This document shows positions 8,035 through 17,480 of a stretch of 60,312 nt of DNA, piece after piece (within the stretch, counting starts at the first letter, position 1; every line of letters starts with the position of its first letter). The DNA is from Solirubrobacterales bacterium (lineage in GTDB: Bacteria; Actinomycetota; Thermoleophilia; Solirubrobacterales; Solirubrobacteraceae), in assembly GCA_027315255.1 (NCBI GenBank), contig DAHUYL010000003.1, positions 1 to 60,312 on the forward strand. Reading direction: 5' to 3'. Made by a program: the position numbers and the translations under genes. Under the pieces are notes generated by a model that was given only the letters and a program-made list of their open reading frames with translations, searched no databases and was not told the DNA's origin.

Positions 8035-9375
8035 ATGAGCACCCCGCCCTCCCGCACCGCCGAGGACGTGATGGCCCTCGCGGCGGAGCAGGGGATCCGC
8101 TTCGTCAGGCTCTGGTTCACCGACATCCTCGGCCAGCTGAAGGCGTTCTCGATCGGCGCGACCGAGCTCGCCGATGCGTTCGAGGGGGGGATGGGATTCG
8201 ACGGCTCGTCGATCACCGGCTTCAACCCGATCGAGGAATCGGACATGATCGCGATGCCGGATCCGGCGACGTACGCGGTGCTGCCATGGCGCCCCGCGGA
8301 GCAGGGGGTCGCGCGGCTGTTCTGCGACATCCGGACGCCGGAGGGAACCCCTTACGAAGGCGACCCCCGGTACGTGCTGCGCCGCGCGCTCGAGCGGGCC
8401 AGGGCGATGGGCTTCGACCACTACTACGTCGGTCCGGAGCCGGAGTTCTTCTACTTCAAGGACGCGACGTCGACCGACACCCTCGACGAGGGCGGCTACT
8501 TCGACCTGACGACGCTCGACGCCGGCTCGGATCTGCGCCGCGAGACCGTGCTGGCGCTCGAGCAGCTCGGGATCAGCACCGAGTACTCCCACCACGAGGT
8601 CGGCCCGAGCCAGCACGAGATCGACATGCGCTACGCAGACGCCCTGAAGATGGCCGACGACTGCATGACCTACCGGATCACGGTCCGCGAGTACGCGATG
8701 AAGTACGGCTGCCACGCGACCTTCATGCCGAAGCCGCTGTTCGGTCGCAACGGCTCCGGGATGCACACCCACCAGTCGCTGTTCCGGGGCGAGCACAACG
8801 CCTTCTTCGACGCCGACGATCCCTACTACCTGTCGGACGTCGGCAGGGCGTTCATCGCCGGCCAGCTGCGGCACGCGCGCGAGATCAGCTCGATCTTCGC
8901 CCAGTGGGTGAACTCCTACAAGCGCCTCGTGCCCGGGTACGAGGCGCCCGTGTACGTGGCGTGGTCGCGGCGCAACCGCTCGGCGCTTGCCCGGGTCCCG
9001 ATGTACCACCCCGGGAAGGAGTCGGCGACCCGAATGGAGCTGCGCTGCCCCGACCCCGCCTGCAATCCGTACCTGACGTTCGCGGTGCTGCTCCAGGCCG
9101 GGCTCGAGGGGATCGAGCACGGCTACGAGCTGCCCGAGCCGATGGAGAAGAACCTGTACCACCTGTCGCCGGACGAGCGGCGGCGGCTCGGGATCGAGCA
9201 GCTGCCCGAGACGCTCGGCGAGGCGATCGAGCTGACCGCGCAGTCCGAGCTCGCGCTTCGCACCCTCGGTGAGCACATGTTCAACCGCTACATCGAGATC
9301 AAGCGCCAGGAGTGGGACGACTACCGCGTCCAGGTGACTCCCTGGGAGCTCGAGCGGTACCTGTCGGTGCTCTGA
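8035..9375 (+). CDS. glnA: Glutamine synthetase, type I-alpha
   Basis: A 446-residue enzyme that makes glutamine from glutamate, ammonia and ATP in the cytoplasm. Signatures include the N-terminal GFDGSSITGF, the catalytic YVGPEPEFFYFKD and EVGPSQHEID, the ATP-site KPLFGRNGSGMHTHQS and the C-terminal RVQVTPWELERYLSVL. Length, absence of the 25-residue insertion, and the segment RRRLGIEQLPETLGEAI followed by LGEHMFNRYIEIK match the Bacillus-like I-alpha class, which is controlled by feedback and a repressor rather than by adenylylation. TAAGGT nine bases before the ATG suggests a leaderless message. No GlnR gene is adjacent. Confidence 0.97.
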   Translation: MSTPPSRTAEDVMALAAEQGIRFVRLWFTDILGQLKAFSIGATELADAFEGGMGFDGSSITGFNPIEESDMIAMPDPATYAVLPWRPAEQGVARLFCDIRTPEGTPYEGDPRYVLRRALERARAMGFDHYYVGPEPEFFYFKDATSTDTLDEGGYFDLTTLDAGSDLRRETVLALEQLGISTEYSHHEVGPSQHEIDMRYADALKMADDCMTYRITVREYAMKYGCHATFMPKPLFGRNGSGMHTHQSLFRGEHNAFFDADDPYYLSDVGRAFIAGQLRHAREISSIFAQWVNSYKRLVPGYEAPVYVAWSRRNRSALARVPMYHPGKESATRMELRCPDPACNPYLTFAVLLQAGLEGIEHGYELPEPMEKNLYHLSPDERRRLGIEQLPETLGEAIELTAQSELALRTLGEHMFNRYIEIKRQEWDDYRVQVTPWELERYLSVL

Positions 9376-9390
9376 CCTGAGGCAGCGCCG

Positions 9391-11373
9391 TCAACCGAGC
9401 GCGGCCAGCAGCGCATCGGTCGATGTCACCGGCGCCTGGCAGGTGAACCGCTCGCACACGTACGCGGCTGCGCGGCCGTCGACCGGGCCACGTCCCGCCA
9501 GCAGCGGCACGCCGTCGGCCGCTGAGCCGCCGGCGAGCACCGCGTGAGGATGGAACGTGCTTCTGACGGCGCTGGCCAGCAAGCCAGCGCCGTCAGCGCA
9601 GGCGCCTGCGATCGCGACCTCGCGGACCGGCGCGAGCTGGAAGTCGAGTGCCTGCAGCAGGTGGCCGAAGGCGCTCGGGTGCCGCGCCGCGTACGGCCAC
9701 TGGAGCGCGAGCGTGTCCGCCGCGGCCCGCTCGTAGCGCGACCCGCCCGACAGCCGCGCGAGCCGCAGCAGTCCGAGCGCCGCCGCCGAGTTCCCGGACG
9801 GGATCGGGGCGTCCTCGAGGTCCTTGCGACGCGCGACGAGGTGCGGTTCGCCCGCGGCGGTCGTGAAGAAGCCTCCGTGGTCGGGGTCGGCGAAGCGCGC
9901 AAGCATCGACTCCCCGACGGCCACCGCCTCGTCGTACCAGCGCGTCTCGAACGTCGCCTCGTACAGCGCGAGCAGCCCCTGGAGCAGGAACGCGTGATCC
10001 TCCAGGTACGCCGCGAGCCGCCCGCGTCCGTCCTTCCACGTGCGCAGCAGCCGGCCCTCGCCGTCGCGCAGCGAGCGCAGCATGAAGTCCGCGCACGCCC
10101 GGGCGGCCTGCAGATAGCGCTCGCTCCCGAGCGCGGCGCCCGCATCGGCCAGCGCCGCCAGCATCAGCGCGTTCCACGCGGTCAGCCGCTTGTCGTCGCG
10201 GCCCGGCGGCACCCGCCGTGCGCGCACGGTCGCGAGCCGCGCGCGGATCTCCGCGCGGACGTCGTCCGGCGGTGCGGCGCCGCGGGCGGTGAGCACGTTC
10301 GCGACGCCCTCGAAGTTGCCGCGCTCGCTGGCGCCGTAGTACGCGACGGCGGCGTCGAGCAGCTCGCCGCTGCCGAGCGCGTCGCGCAGCTCCTCGAGCC
10401 GCCACACGTAGAACTTCCCCTCGACTCCCTCGGAGTCGGCGTCGAGCGAGGAGCAGAACCCGCCCTCGGGGCCGCCGAGCTCGCGCAGCGCCCAGTCGAG
10501 CGTCTCGCAGCACACCTCCCGCAGTCGCGGCTCGCCGCTGACCTGGAATCCGTGCAGGTACGCGCGCGCGAGCAGCGCGTTGTCGTACAGCATCTTCTCG
10601 AAGTGCGGGACCGTCCAGCTCGCGTCGACCGCGTAGCGGGCGAAGCCGCCGCCGAGCTGGTCGTAGATCCCGCCGGCGGCCATCGCCCGCAGCGTCTGGA
10701 GCGCCATCGACCGCTCCCCGGCCGCGAGCAGGAACTCGAGCGTGCTTGCCGGCGGGAACTTCGGCGCCCCACCCCAGCCGCCGGCACGCGCGTCGAATGT
10801 CCGCTCGAGTGCCGTGACCGCGTCGGCCACGATCGAGGCGGGGACCGAGGTGCGTGCGCTGACTGTGGTTCGCAGCCCGGCGGCGAGTGCCTCCGCCAGT
10901 CGGGCGCCCTGGGCCAGCACCTGCTCGCGCCGGTCGCGCCAGGCGCCGGCCACCGCCTCGAGCACCATCGGCCAGCTCGGCATGCCCTGGCGCGGCTCGG
11001 GCGGGAAATAGGTGCCGGCGAAGAACGGCTGCTGCTCGGGGGTCAGGAACACGTTCAGGGGCCATCCGCCCTGGCCGGTGAGCGCCTGGCAGGCCTCCAT
11101 GCAGACCGCGTCGACGTCGGGCCGCTCCTCGCGGTCGACCTTGACGCAGACGAACGACGCGTTCATCTGTGCCGCGATCTGCGGGTCCTCGAAGCACTCG
11201 CGCTCCATCACGTGGCACCAGTGGCAGGCCGAGTAGCCGATCGAGGCGAGCAGCGGCCGCTCGAGCGCGCGGGCGCGCGCGAGCGCCTCCTCGCCCCACG
11301 GATACCACTGCACCGGGTTGTCCTTGTGCTGGAGCAGGTAGGGCGAGGTCTCGTCGGCCAGGCGGTTCGGCAC
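9391..11373 (-). CDS. DUF255 thioredoxin-fold protein (YyaL/SSP411 family)
   Basis: A 660-residue cytoplasmic protein. The N-terminal thioredoxin-like domain has LADETSPYLLQHKDNPVQW, the redox-type motif CHWC at 50-53 and REERPDVDAVCMEACQALTG. The rest is an (alpha/alpha)6-barrel similar to epimerases and glycosidases (KRLTAWNALMLAAL, DLEDAPIPSGNSAAALGLL). The family is widespread (B. subtilis YyaL, mammalian SPATA20) but its reaction is unsettled. GTG start, with TACCCT seven bases upstream on the coding strand and no ribosome site, pointing to a leaderless transcript. A large antisense reading frame here is a GC artefact. Confidence 0.93.
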   Translation of the reverse strand: MPNRLADETSPYLLQHKDNPVQWYPWGEEALARARALERPLLASIGYSACHWCHVMERECFEDPQIAAQMNASFVCVKVDREERPDVDAVCMEACQALTGQGGWPLNVFLTPEQQPFFAGTYFPPEPRQGMPSWPMVLEAVAGAWRDRREQVLAQGARLAEALAAGLRTTVSARTSVPASIVADAVTALERTFDARAGGWGGAPKFPPASTLEFLLAAGERSMALQTLRAMAAGGIYDQLGGGFARYAVDASWTVPHFEKMLYDNALLARAYLHGFQVSGEPRLREVCCETLDWALRELGGPEGGFCSSLDADSEGVEGKFYVWRLEELRDALGSGELLDAAVAYYGASERGNFEGVANVLTARGAAPPDDVRAEIRARLATVRARRVPPGRDDKRLTAWNALMLAALADAGAALGSERYLQAARACADFMLRSLRDGEGRLLRTWKDGRGRLAAYLEDHAFLLQGLLALYEATFETRWYDEAVAVGESMLARFADPDHGGFFTTAAGEPHLVARRKDLEDAPIPSGNSAAALGLLRLARLSGGSRYERAAADTLALQWPYAARHPSAFGHLLQALDFQLAPVREVAIAGACADGAGLLASAVRSTFHPHAVLAGGSAADGVPLLAGRGPVDGRAAAYVCERFTCQAPVTSTDALLAALG

Positions 11374-11458
11374 TTGTTCGAGGGTACCCGCGGCGCGCCG
11401 CCTCGGAAGCCGGGTCTCGCACTAACCTACGGACGCCACCGAGCTCAGAGGAGTCGCC

Positions 11459-11851
11459 GTGCCGAACGACCGCAGGACTGTGACCGCGCCGGACGCGCCC
11501 GCCGCGGTCGGACCGTATGTCCATGCAGTTCGCGCCGGCGGCCTGCTGTTCTGTTCCGGGCAGATCCCGCTGGATCCGGCGACCGGCGAGCTGGTCGGTG
11601 ACACTCCGGGCGAGCAGGCGCGGCGGTGTCTCGAGAACCTCACGGCTGTCTGCGCGGCAGCGGGCGCGAGCCTCGTCGATGCCGTCAAGCTGACCGTCTA
11701 CCTGACGTCCATGGATACGTTCGGCGAGGTCAACGAGGTGTATGCCTCGTTCTTCGCGACGGAGCCGCCCGCCCGCGTCGCGATCGCCGTGGCGGCGCTT
11801 CCGCGCGGCGCGCAGGTCGAGATCGACGCGATCGTCGCGCTCCCGGACTGA
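11459..11851 (+). CDS. ridA: RidA-family enamine/imine deaminase
   Basis: A 130-residue protein of the YjgF/YER057c/UK114 family, which hydrolyses reactive 2-aminoacrylate and related enamines formed by PLP enzymes. The family signature is at the C-terminus (PPARVAIAVAALPRGAQVEI), with the substrate-binding Arg at about residue 106; GPYVHAVRAGGLLFCSGQIP is the usual N-terminal strand. It starts at GTG behind AGAGGAG. The threonine ammonia-lyase gene begins two bases after its stop, a coupling that makes sense because that enzyme releases the enamine that RidA removes. Confidence 0.96.
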   Translation: MPNDRRTVTAPDAPAAVGPYVHAVRAGGLLFCSGQIPLDPATGELVGDTPGEQARRCLENLTAVCAAAGASLVDAVKLTVYLTSMDTFGEVNEVYASFFATEPPARVAIAVAALPRGAQVEIDAIVALPD

Positions 11852-11852
11852 C

Positions 11853-13109
11853 GTGGCCGACCCGCTCGACCCGGCCGGCGTCGACCCTGCGAGCGTTGAC
11901 CGCGCGAGGATCGAGCGGGCCGCGGCCGCCGGCGCCGGGGTCGTGCGCTAGACGCCCGTCGTGAGCTCGCGGACGCTGTCGGGGCGGGCCGGCGGCGTCG
12001 TCGCGCTGAAGGCCGAGAACCTGCAGCGGACCGGCTCGTTCAAGCTCCGCGGGGCGCTCGCGAAGATCGCCTCGCTCGGCGACGGCTGCGCTCACGGGGT
12101 CGTGTGCGGGAGCGCCGGCAACCACGCCCAGGCGGTCGCGTACGCCGCCCGCTCGCTCGGCGTCCCGTGCGAGGTGTTCATGCCCGAGGGGGCGCCGATC
12201 TCGAAGATCGAGGCGGCGCGCGAGCTCGGTGCGACCGTACGGCTCGTCGGCGCTGCCGTCGACGAGTCGTTGCAGGCGGCGCGCGCCCGGGCGGTACAGG
12301 CCGGGATGGCGATGATCCATCCGTTCGACGACCCGGACGTGGTCGCGGGCCAGGGCGGGCTCGGGCTCGAGCTGCTGCGCCAGGTGCCGGACATCGCGCG
12401 GGTGGTGGTGCCGATCGGCGGCGGCGGGCTGATCGGCGGCGTCGCGGTCGCGCTCAAGTCCGAGCTGCCGGACCTCAGCGTCGTCGGCGTTCAGGTCTCG
12501 GCGTCGGCGTCGGTGCCGGCGTCGCTCGCCGCGGGAGCGCCCGTCGCGGTCGAGCCGGCGCTGACGATCGCCGACGGGATTGCGATCAAGCGCCCGGCCC
12601 GGCTGACGCTGGCCTTGATCCAGTCGCTGGTCGACGAGGTGGTGCAGGTCGACGAGGACGAGGTGTCCGAGGCGATGATGTTCCTGCTCGAGCGGGCCAA
12701 GCTCGTGGTCGAGGGGGCCGGAGCGGTCGGCGTCGCCGCGCTGCTCGCGGGCAAGCTGTCGGCGACTCCGAACGGCACGACCGTCGTGATCCTGTCGGGC
12801 GGCAACGTCGACGCGGGGCTGCTGGCGGAGGTCGCCCGCCGGCACGAGACCCAGGCCGGCCGGCGGCTCGTGCTGCAGGCGCGCATCTCAGACCGTCCGG
12901 GATCGCTCGCGCGGCTGCTGACGATGCTCGGCGAGCTCGGCGCCAACCTGCTCGACGTCCAGCACATCCGCGAGGGGATCGACCTCAGCATCCGCGAGAC
13001 CGGCGTGCAGCTCGTGCTCGAGACGCGTGGGGGCGAGCACGCCCGCGAGGTGACGCGCGCGGTCCGCGACGCCGGCTACCCGGAGCCCGGCTGGCGCGCT
13101 GAGCTGTGA
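11853..13109 (+). CDS. ilvA: Threonine ammonia-lyase, interrupted by an in-frame TAG at codon 33
   Basis: A PLP enzyme that deaminates threonine to 2-oxobutanoate for isoleucine synthesis. The full frame starts at GTG 11853, two bases after ridA. Residues 20-32 (ERAAAAGAGVVR) match the family N-terminus, then codon 33 (11949-11951) is TAG, and the same frame resumes TPVVSSRTL, KAENLQRTGSFKLRG (PLP lysine), the Gly loop VVVPIGGGGLIGGVAVA and an ACT domain (LVLQARISDRPGSLARLLTM). Relatives usually read VVRRTPV here, so the stop replaces one arginine codon. Restart at GTG 11961 would give 382 residues without the N-terminal helix. Sequencing error, recent nonsense mutation, suppression or reinitiation are all possible. 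Confidence 0.9.
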
Positions 13110-14113
13110 GCCGGCGGGCATCAGGCGGCCGGCTGCGGCGGATCGCCGCCGGCCTGGCAGGGCTGGCACTGCTCACGAGCGGGGTCATGGCGGCCGGCGC
13201 CCCGGCGCGCACCCCGGCCGCCGGCGCCCCGGCGCGCGTCCCGGCCGCCGCGCGCGGACCCTTCGCCGTCGGCGAGATCGTCGTCACGTACATCGACCCG
13301 AGCCGGATGGTGCGCTTCCCCGGGCGTCCGCCGGAGCCGCGGCAGCTCGTGACGGTGATCCGCTACCCGGCGGTCGGTCCGGCCTCCCGCGTGGATCGGC
13401 TGAGCGCCGCTCCGGCGACGGCCGCGGGACCGTTTCCACTGGTCGTGTTCGCCCACGGCTTCGACGTCACGGCCGGGACCTACTCGAACCTGCTCGAGGC
13501 GTGGGCGCGGGCCGGCTACGTGGTCGCGGCGCCGATCTTCCCGCGCACCAACGTGAGCGCTCCCGGCGGGCCGGACGAGGCCGACATCGTCAACCAGCCG
13601 GCCGACATCAGCTACGTGATCACCTGCCTGCTCGCCGCCAGCGCGGCCGATCACGGGATCCTCGCGAAGCTGATCGACCCGCACGAGATCGCCGTGGCCG
13701 GACATTCCGACGGCGCCGAGACGGCACTCGCCACCGCCTACGATCCGTCCTACCACGACCCGCGCGTCGACGCCGCGGTGATCCTGTCGGGTGCCGAGAT
13801 GACGAACCCTCCGTTCACGTTCGTCCGCCCGAGCCCACCGCTGCTCGCGACCCAGGGGACCGCCGACACGATCAACCTGCCGCAGAACACCTACCAGTTC
13901 TTCGACGTCGCGCCGCCGCCGAAGTACCTGCTGGAGCTGACCGGCGCGCGGCACCTGCCGCCGTACACGCGCGAGCAGCCGCAGCTGGCGGTGGTCGAGC
14001 GGGTGACGACGGCATTCCTCGACCTGTACCTGAAGCACCTCCCGCAGGCCGGCCCCGAGCTCGCGCAGCTGGGGAATGTCAGCGGCGTCGCGTCGCTGTT
14101 CTCCGATCCGTAG
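13106..14113 (+). CDS. Secreted alpha/beta hydrolase (PET-hydrolase/dienelactone hydrolase-like)
   Basis: A 335-residue protein with an N-terminal signal or anchor (SRRASGGRLRRIAAGLAG, then a hydrophobic stretch) and a short tandem repeat of GAPARTPAA. The hydrolase core shows PLVVFAHGF (oxyanion strand), the nucleophile elbow VAGHSDGAETALA and a late His in LTGARHLPPYTREQ. Substrate is unknown; it was probably an esterase acting outside the membrane. The GTG overlaps the lyase stop by four bases (GTGA), so it is cotranscribed with ridA and the lyase. A close paralogue lies at 23763-24863. Confidence 0.88.
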   Translation: MSRRASGGRLRRIAAGLAGLALLTSGVMAAGAPARTPAAGAPARVPAAARGPFAVGEIVVTYIDPSRMVRFPGRPPEPRQLVTVIRYPAVGPASRVDRLSAAPATAAGPFPLVVFAHGFDVTAGTYSNLLEAWARAGYVVAAPIFPRTNVSAPGGPDEADIVNQPADISYVITCLLAASAADHGILAKLIDPHEIAVAGHSDGAETALATAYDPSYHDPRVDAAVILSGAEMTNPPFTFVRPSPPLLATQGTADTINLPQNTYQFFDVAPPPKYLLELTGARHLPPYTREQPQLAVVERVTTAFLDLYLKHLPQAGPELAQLGNVSGVASLFSDP

Positions 14114-14125
14114 GAGGCGAAACGC

Positions 14126-14875
14126 TCAGGCCGGCGTGCGCGATGCCCGGTAGGCGCGCGCTTCCTCGACGAGCGACTCGACCACGCTCGAGTCGGGGTC
14201 GGCCTCCGGATGCCACTGGACGCCGAGCACGTACGTGCGCTCGGGCGCCTCGATCGCCTCGGGGAGCGTGTCGAGCACCGACCGGCCGCTGATCACGAGT
14301 CCGGCGCCGAGCTCGTCGACGCCCTGATGGTGGTGGGAGCGGGTCGCGTGGGTCGGCTCGCCGGCGGCCCGGGCGGCGAGCGACCCGGCCTCGAGCTCGA
14401 CATCGTGCTCGGAGTCCCCGTCGAGGCTGCCGAGCGTGCGCCGGTGATCGCCGTGGCCGACCGCGTCGGGCAGGTGCTGGATCAGCGTGCCGCCGCGGGC
14501 GACGTTGATCACCTGCATGCCGCGGCAGATGCCGAGCACCGGCACGTCCCGGTCCCAGGCGGCGCGCATCAGCCCCAGCTCGAGCTCGTCGCGCACGCGG
14601 ACGACGCCGGCGGTCTCCGGGTGCGGCTCGTGGCCGTAGGCGGCCGGGTCGAGATCTGACCCGCCGGCGAGCAGCAGGCCGTCGAGCCGGTCGAGGATCT
14701 GCTCCGGCTCGGCCGCCAGCTCCGCGTCGGCCGGCAGCAGGACCGCCAGCCCGCCGGCGCGCTGGACCGCCTGGACGTACGCGTACGGCGTCAACGCGCA
14801 GAGCGAGTTCCAGACCCCGTACGAGGCCTGCTCGAGGGCCGCGACGATGCCGATGACGGGTCGGATCTCGCTCAC
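14126..14875 (-). CDS. Class I glutamine amidotransferase-like hydrolase (PuuD/gamma-Glu-GABA hydrolase family)
   Basis: A 249-residue cytoplasmic protein of the peptidase C26 type. The triad is visible: nucleophile Cys in VLGICRGMQVINV, His in VLGVQWHPEA and the following Glu. SHHHQGVDELG and LLLAGGSDLDPAAYG are also typical. Members cleave gamma-glutamyl amides made by glutamine-synthetase-like ligases in polyamine breakdown; the nearby glnA is, however, a true glutamine synthetase, so the substrate stays open. The message is probably leaderless: TAGGCT lies eight bases before the GTG on the coding strand. Confidence 0.92.
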   Translation of the reverse strand: MSEIRPVIGIVAALEQASYGVWNSLCALTPYAYVQAVQRAGGLAVLLPADAELAAEPEQILDRLDGLLLAGGSDLDPAAYGHEPHPETAGVVRVRDELELGLMRAAWDRDVPVLGICRGMQVINVARGGTLIQHLPDAVGHGDHRRTLGSLDGDSEHDVELEAGSLAARAAGEPTHATRSHHHQGVDELGAGLVISGRSVLDTLPEAIEAPERTYVLGVQWHPEADPDSSVVESLVEEARAYRASRTPA

Positions 14876-15044
14876 CTCGACAAAGCCTATCGGCCGCGGC
14901 GCACGGTCGTTCGGATCGAGCAGGCCCTCATGTCTAAGAACTTTTCCACACGCAGGCTGGGTTATACGAACGGATGGCCCCGACCGCCAGGTGCGCGAGG
15001 CTGCCGGTCACTGCATGGAAACCCACTGAAGGGAGCGTTTGCAG

Positions 15045-17477
15045 ATGAAGGCCTTGACTCGTCGGCGGTTCGTCCAGGGCGCGGCCGGAGCCGCAGGGGT
15101 GTTGACCGTAACCGGCGGGCTGCGCTACCTCGACGACGCCGCCCCGGCTTCCGCGGGCGAGATCCGCGGCACCGAGACGCTGTTCCGCACCGGCCACTCC
15201 AACAACTGCGACGGTGCGTGTGGCCACCAGGTGCACGTCGTCGACGGGCGGATCCGGCTGGTCCAGGGCGCGCAGTGGGATCAGACGACGATCGCCGGCG
15301 ACGCCGCCCCGCAATACAACCCGCGCGCCTGCCTGCGCGGGATCGCCCAGATCCAGAACACGTACAGCCCCGACCGTCTCAAGTATCCCTACCAGCGCGT
15401 CGGCGAGCGCGGCTCCGGCCGCTGGCGGCGCCTCAGCTGGGACGAGGCCACCTCGATCGTCGCCGAGAACCTCCAGCGCGTCCAGCAGCGCTACGGCAGG
15501 AAATCCGTGTGGATCGCTCCGTACACCGGCTCGCTGGCGGTGCTCGAGGGCGTCGTCGGAGCCGGCTTCCGGCTCGCCAGCGTGATCGGCGCCTCGGCCG
15601 GCGACTTCGAAGGCGACAACGAGGGCGACAGCTCGACGCCGGCCGGCTGGAACTACGTCCTCGCCGACCCGGACCTGACCGCCGGCGGGATCTTCGACGG
15701 CCACGAGATGACCGACTTCCTGAACGCGAAGGCGATCGTCCTGTGGGCGAACAACGTCGCCGAGACCTCGATCCCCGATTGGCGGATCATCGCCGACGCG
15801 CGCAAGGCCGGCACCCCGGTCGTCTCGATCGACCCGCGCTTCACGCCGACGTCCGCCAAGGCGGACCTCTGGCTGCCGATCCGGCCCGGGACGGACACGG
15901 CCCTGATCGACGGCGTGATCAACTACCTGCTGCTGCACAAGGCGTACGACGCCGCCTACGTCAAGCAGTACACGGTCGCGCCGTTCCTCGTCGACCCGCA
16001 GACGAAGCTGTTCCTGCGTCGCGGCAAGTCCTACCTGGTGATCGACGCCGCCGACGGGCAGCTCAAGCCGGTCGAGCAGGCCAAGGACCCGGACCTGTAC
16101 GGGGAGCACAACGGGGCGCAGTCGGCGCTCACGCTGCTGGCGCAGGCGATGGCGCCGTACACGCCCGAGAAGGTGGCGGCGATGTGCGACCTCGAGCCTT
16201 CCCAGGTGCTCCAGCTCGCCGAGCTGTGGGCGAAGCGCAACCCGCTCGCGGTCCGGGCCGGGTTCGCGCTCTCGCACTGGGGCCGCGGCGATCTGACGAT
16301 GCAGGCGCTGGTGACGCTCCAGTCGCTTGCCGGGAACATCGGCACGCACGGCGGTGGGATCACCACGTTCGCCGGCGGGCTGACGACAACCGCCTTCGAC
16401 CTCGGCAACTGGTGGGCACCGAAGGGAACCGAGATGTTCACGGTGCTCGAGCCGATGGACGCGTGCGGGGCGATGCTCGATGGCAAGCCCTACCCGGTTC
16501 GTGCCGCGTGGTTCATGGTCGACAACTTCGCCCAGCAGATGTCAGACCGCAACAGGGTCGTGCGCGCGCTGAAGTCGCTCGACTTCCTGGTCGTCTCCGA
16601 CTACGTGATGTCGGCGACGGCGGATCTCGCGGACATCGTGCTGCCCGCGTGCACGTACCTGGAGAAGACCGATCTGCTGTCGTCGAACAACTACTACCTG
16701 CAGTACATGCCGAAGGTGATCGACCCGTTGTGGGAGTCGAAGTCCGATCTCGACGCGATCACGCTGGTCGCGGGCAAGATGGGCTACGGCAAGTACTTCG
16801 ACAAGTCGCCCGACGAGTACCTGCAGGAGATCCTCCACATCGGCGACCCGAAGGCCGATCCGAACGTGAGGGGCCTGAAGTGGGAGCAGGTCACGGGCGG
16901 GGCTCCGCACCTGAACACGCCGACGGTGCCGTATGTCGCGTTTGCGAACAAGCAGTTCCCGACGAAATCGGGCCGGATCGAGTTCTACGTCGAGCGACTG
17001 ATCGAGTACGACCAGCAGCTGCCGGGCTACAAGGTGCAGCTCGAGGCCTACAGGGAGAACCCGCTCGCCCAGAAGTACCCGCTCACGTTCCTGTCCACCC
17101 ACACCCGGTTCCGCACCCACTCGCAGTACGTGAACCTGCCGTGGTTGAAGGAGATCAACAACAACGGAGAGGGGTTCCTCGAGATCAACCCGGTGGATGC
17201 CCGCCGGCGCGGGATCGCCGACGGCGACGTCGTCCGGGTGTTCAACGACCGCGGCCAGATGAAGGTGCGGGCGCGGCTCACGGAGGGGATCAAGCCGGGA
17301 GTCGTGAACTGCTATCAGGGCGGCTGGGACACGATCCGGGTCAAGCACTACATCGAAGGACATCCGAACAACCTCACCCACCAGATCGCCAACCCGACGC
17401 AGTCGGTGATCCCCAACTTCCGTTCGAACGCGGCGTACTACGACTGCCTGGTCGAGGTGCAGAGGGAAGGAGCCTGA
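15045..17477 (+). CDS. Tat-exported molybdopterin oxidoreductase, catalytic subunit
   Basis: An 810-residue member of the DMSO-reductase superfamily. The N-terminus has a twin-arginine signal (TRRRFVQG). The proximal Fe-S site is H51-x3-C55-x3-C59-x36-C96 (GHSNNCDGACGHQV, later RACLRG), a His-first pattern known from the type II branch (nitrate, selenate, perchlorate, ethylbenzene enzymes) rather than the four-Cys pattern of DmsA. The Mo-site region reads ANNVAETSIPDWRII, where Asp is a candidate Mo ligand. Further cofactor blocks are VVSIDPRFTPTSAKADLWLP and the C-terminal FLSTHTRFRTHSQY. ATG 15045 has GGGAG nine bases upstream. It heads a five-gene operon; substrate and direction of catalysis cannot be read from sequence. 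Confidence 0.92.
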   Translation: MKALTRRRFVQGAAGAAGVLTVTGGLRYLDDAAPASAGEIRGTETLFRTGHSNNCDGACGHQVHVVDGRIRLVQGAQWDQTTIAGDAAPQYNPRACLRGIAQIQNTYSPDRLKYPYQRVGERGSGRWRRLSWDEATSIVAENLQRVQQRYGRKSVWIAPYTGSLAVLEGVVGAGFRLASVIGASAGDFEGDNEGDSSTPAGWNYVLADPDLTAGGIFDGHEMTDFLNAKAIVLWANNVAETSIPDWRIIADARKAGTPVVSIDPRFTPTSAKADLWLPIRPGTDTALIDGVINYLLLHKAYDAAYVKQYTVAPFLVDPQTKLFLRRGKSYLVIDAADGQLKPVEQAKDPDLYGEHNGAQSALTLLAQAMAPYTPEKVAAMCDLEPSQVLQLAELWAKRNPLAVRAGFALSHWGRGDLTMQALVTLQSLAGNIGTHGGGITTFAGGLTTTAFDLGNWWAPKGTEMFTVLEPMDACGAMLDGKPYPVRAAWFMVDNFAQQMSDRNRVVRALKSLDFLVVSDYVMSATADLADIVLPACTYLEKTDLLSSNNYYLQYMPKVIDPLWESKSDLDAITLVAGKMGYGKYFDKSPDEYLQEILHIGDPKADPNVRGLKWEQVTGGAPHLNTPTVPYVAFANKQFPTKSGRIEFYVERLIEYDQQLPGYKVQLEAYRENPLAQKYPLTFLSTHTRFRTHSQYVNLPWLKEINNNGEGFLEINPVDARRRGIADGDVVRVFNDRGQMKVRARLTEGIKPGVVNCYQGGWDTIRVKHYIEGHPNNLTHQIANPTQSVIPNFRSNAAYYDCLVEVQREGA

Positions 17478-17480
17478 GCG

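Noticed and set aside
7384-9276. 630-codon minus-strand frame opposite glnA
   Set aside because: Antisense shadow; no motif, and it runs across HxlR and glnA.
9544-11601. 685-codon open frame on the plus strand opposite the DUF255 gene
   Set aside because: Low-complexity Arg/Ala/Gly-rich translation; it is the antisense shadow of a GC-rich gene whose minus-strand product has clear family motifs.
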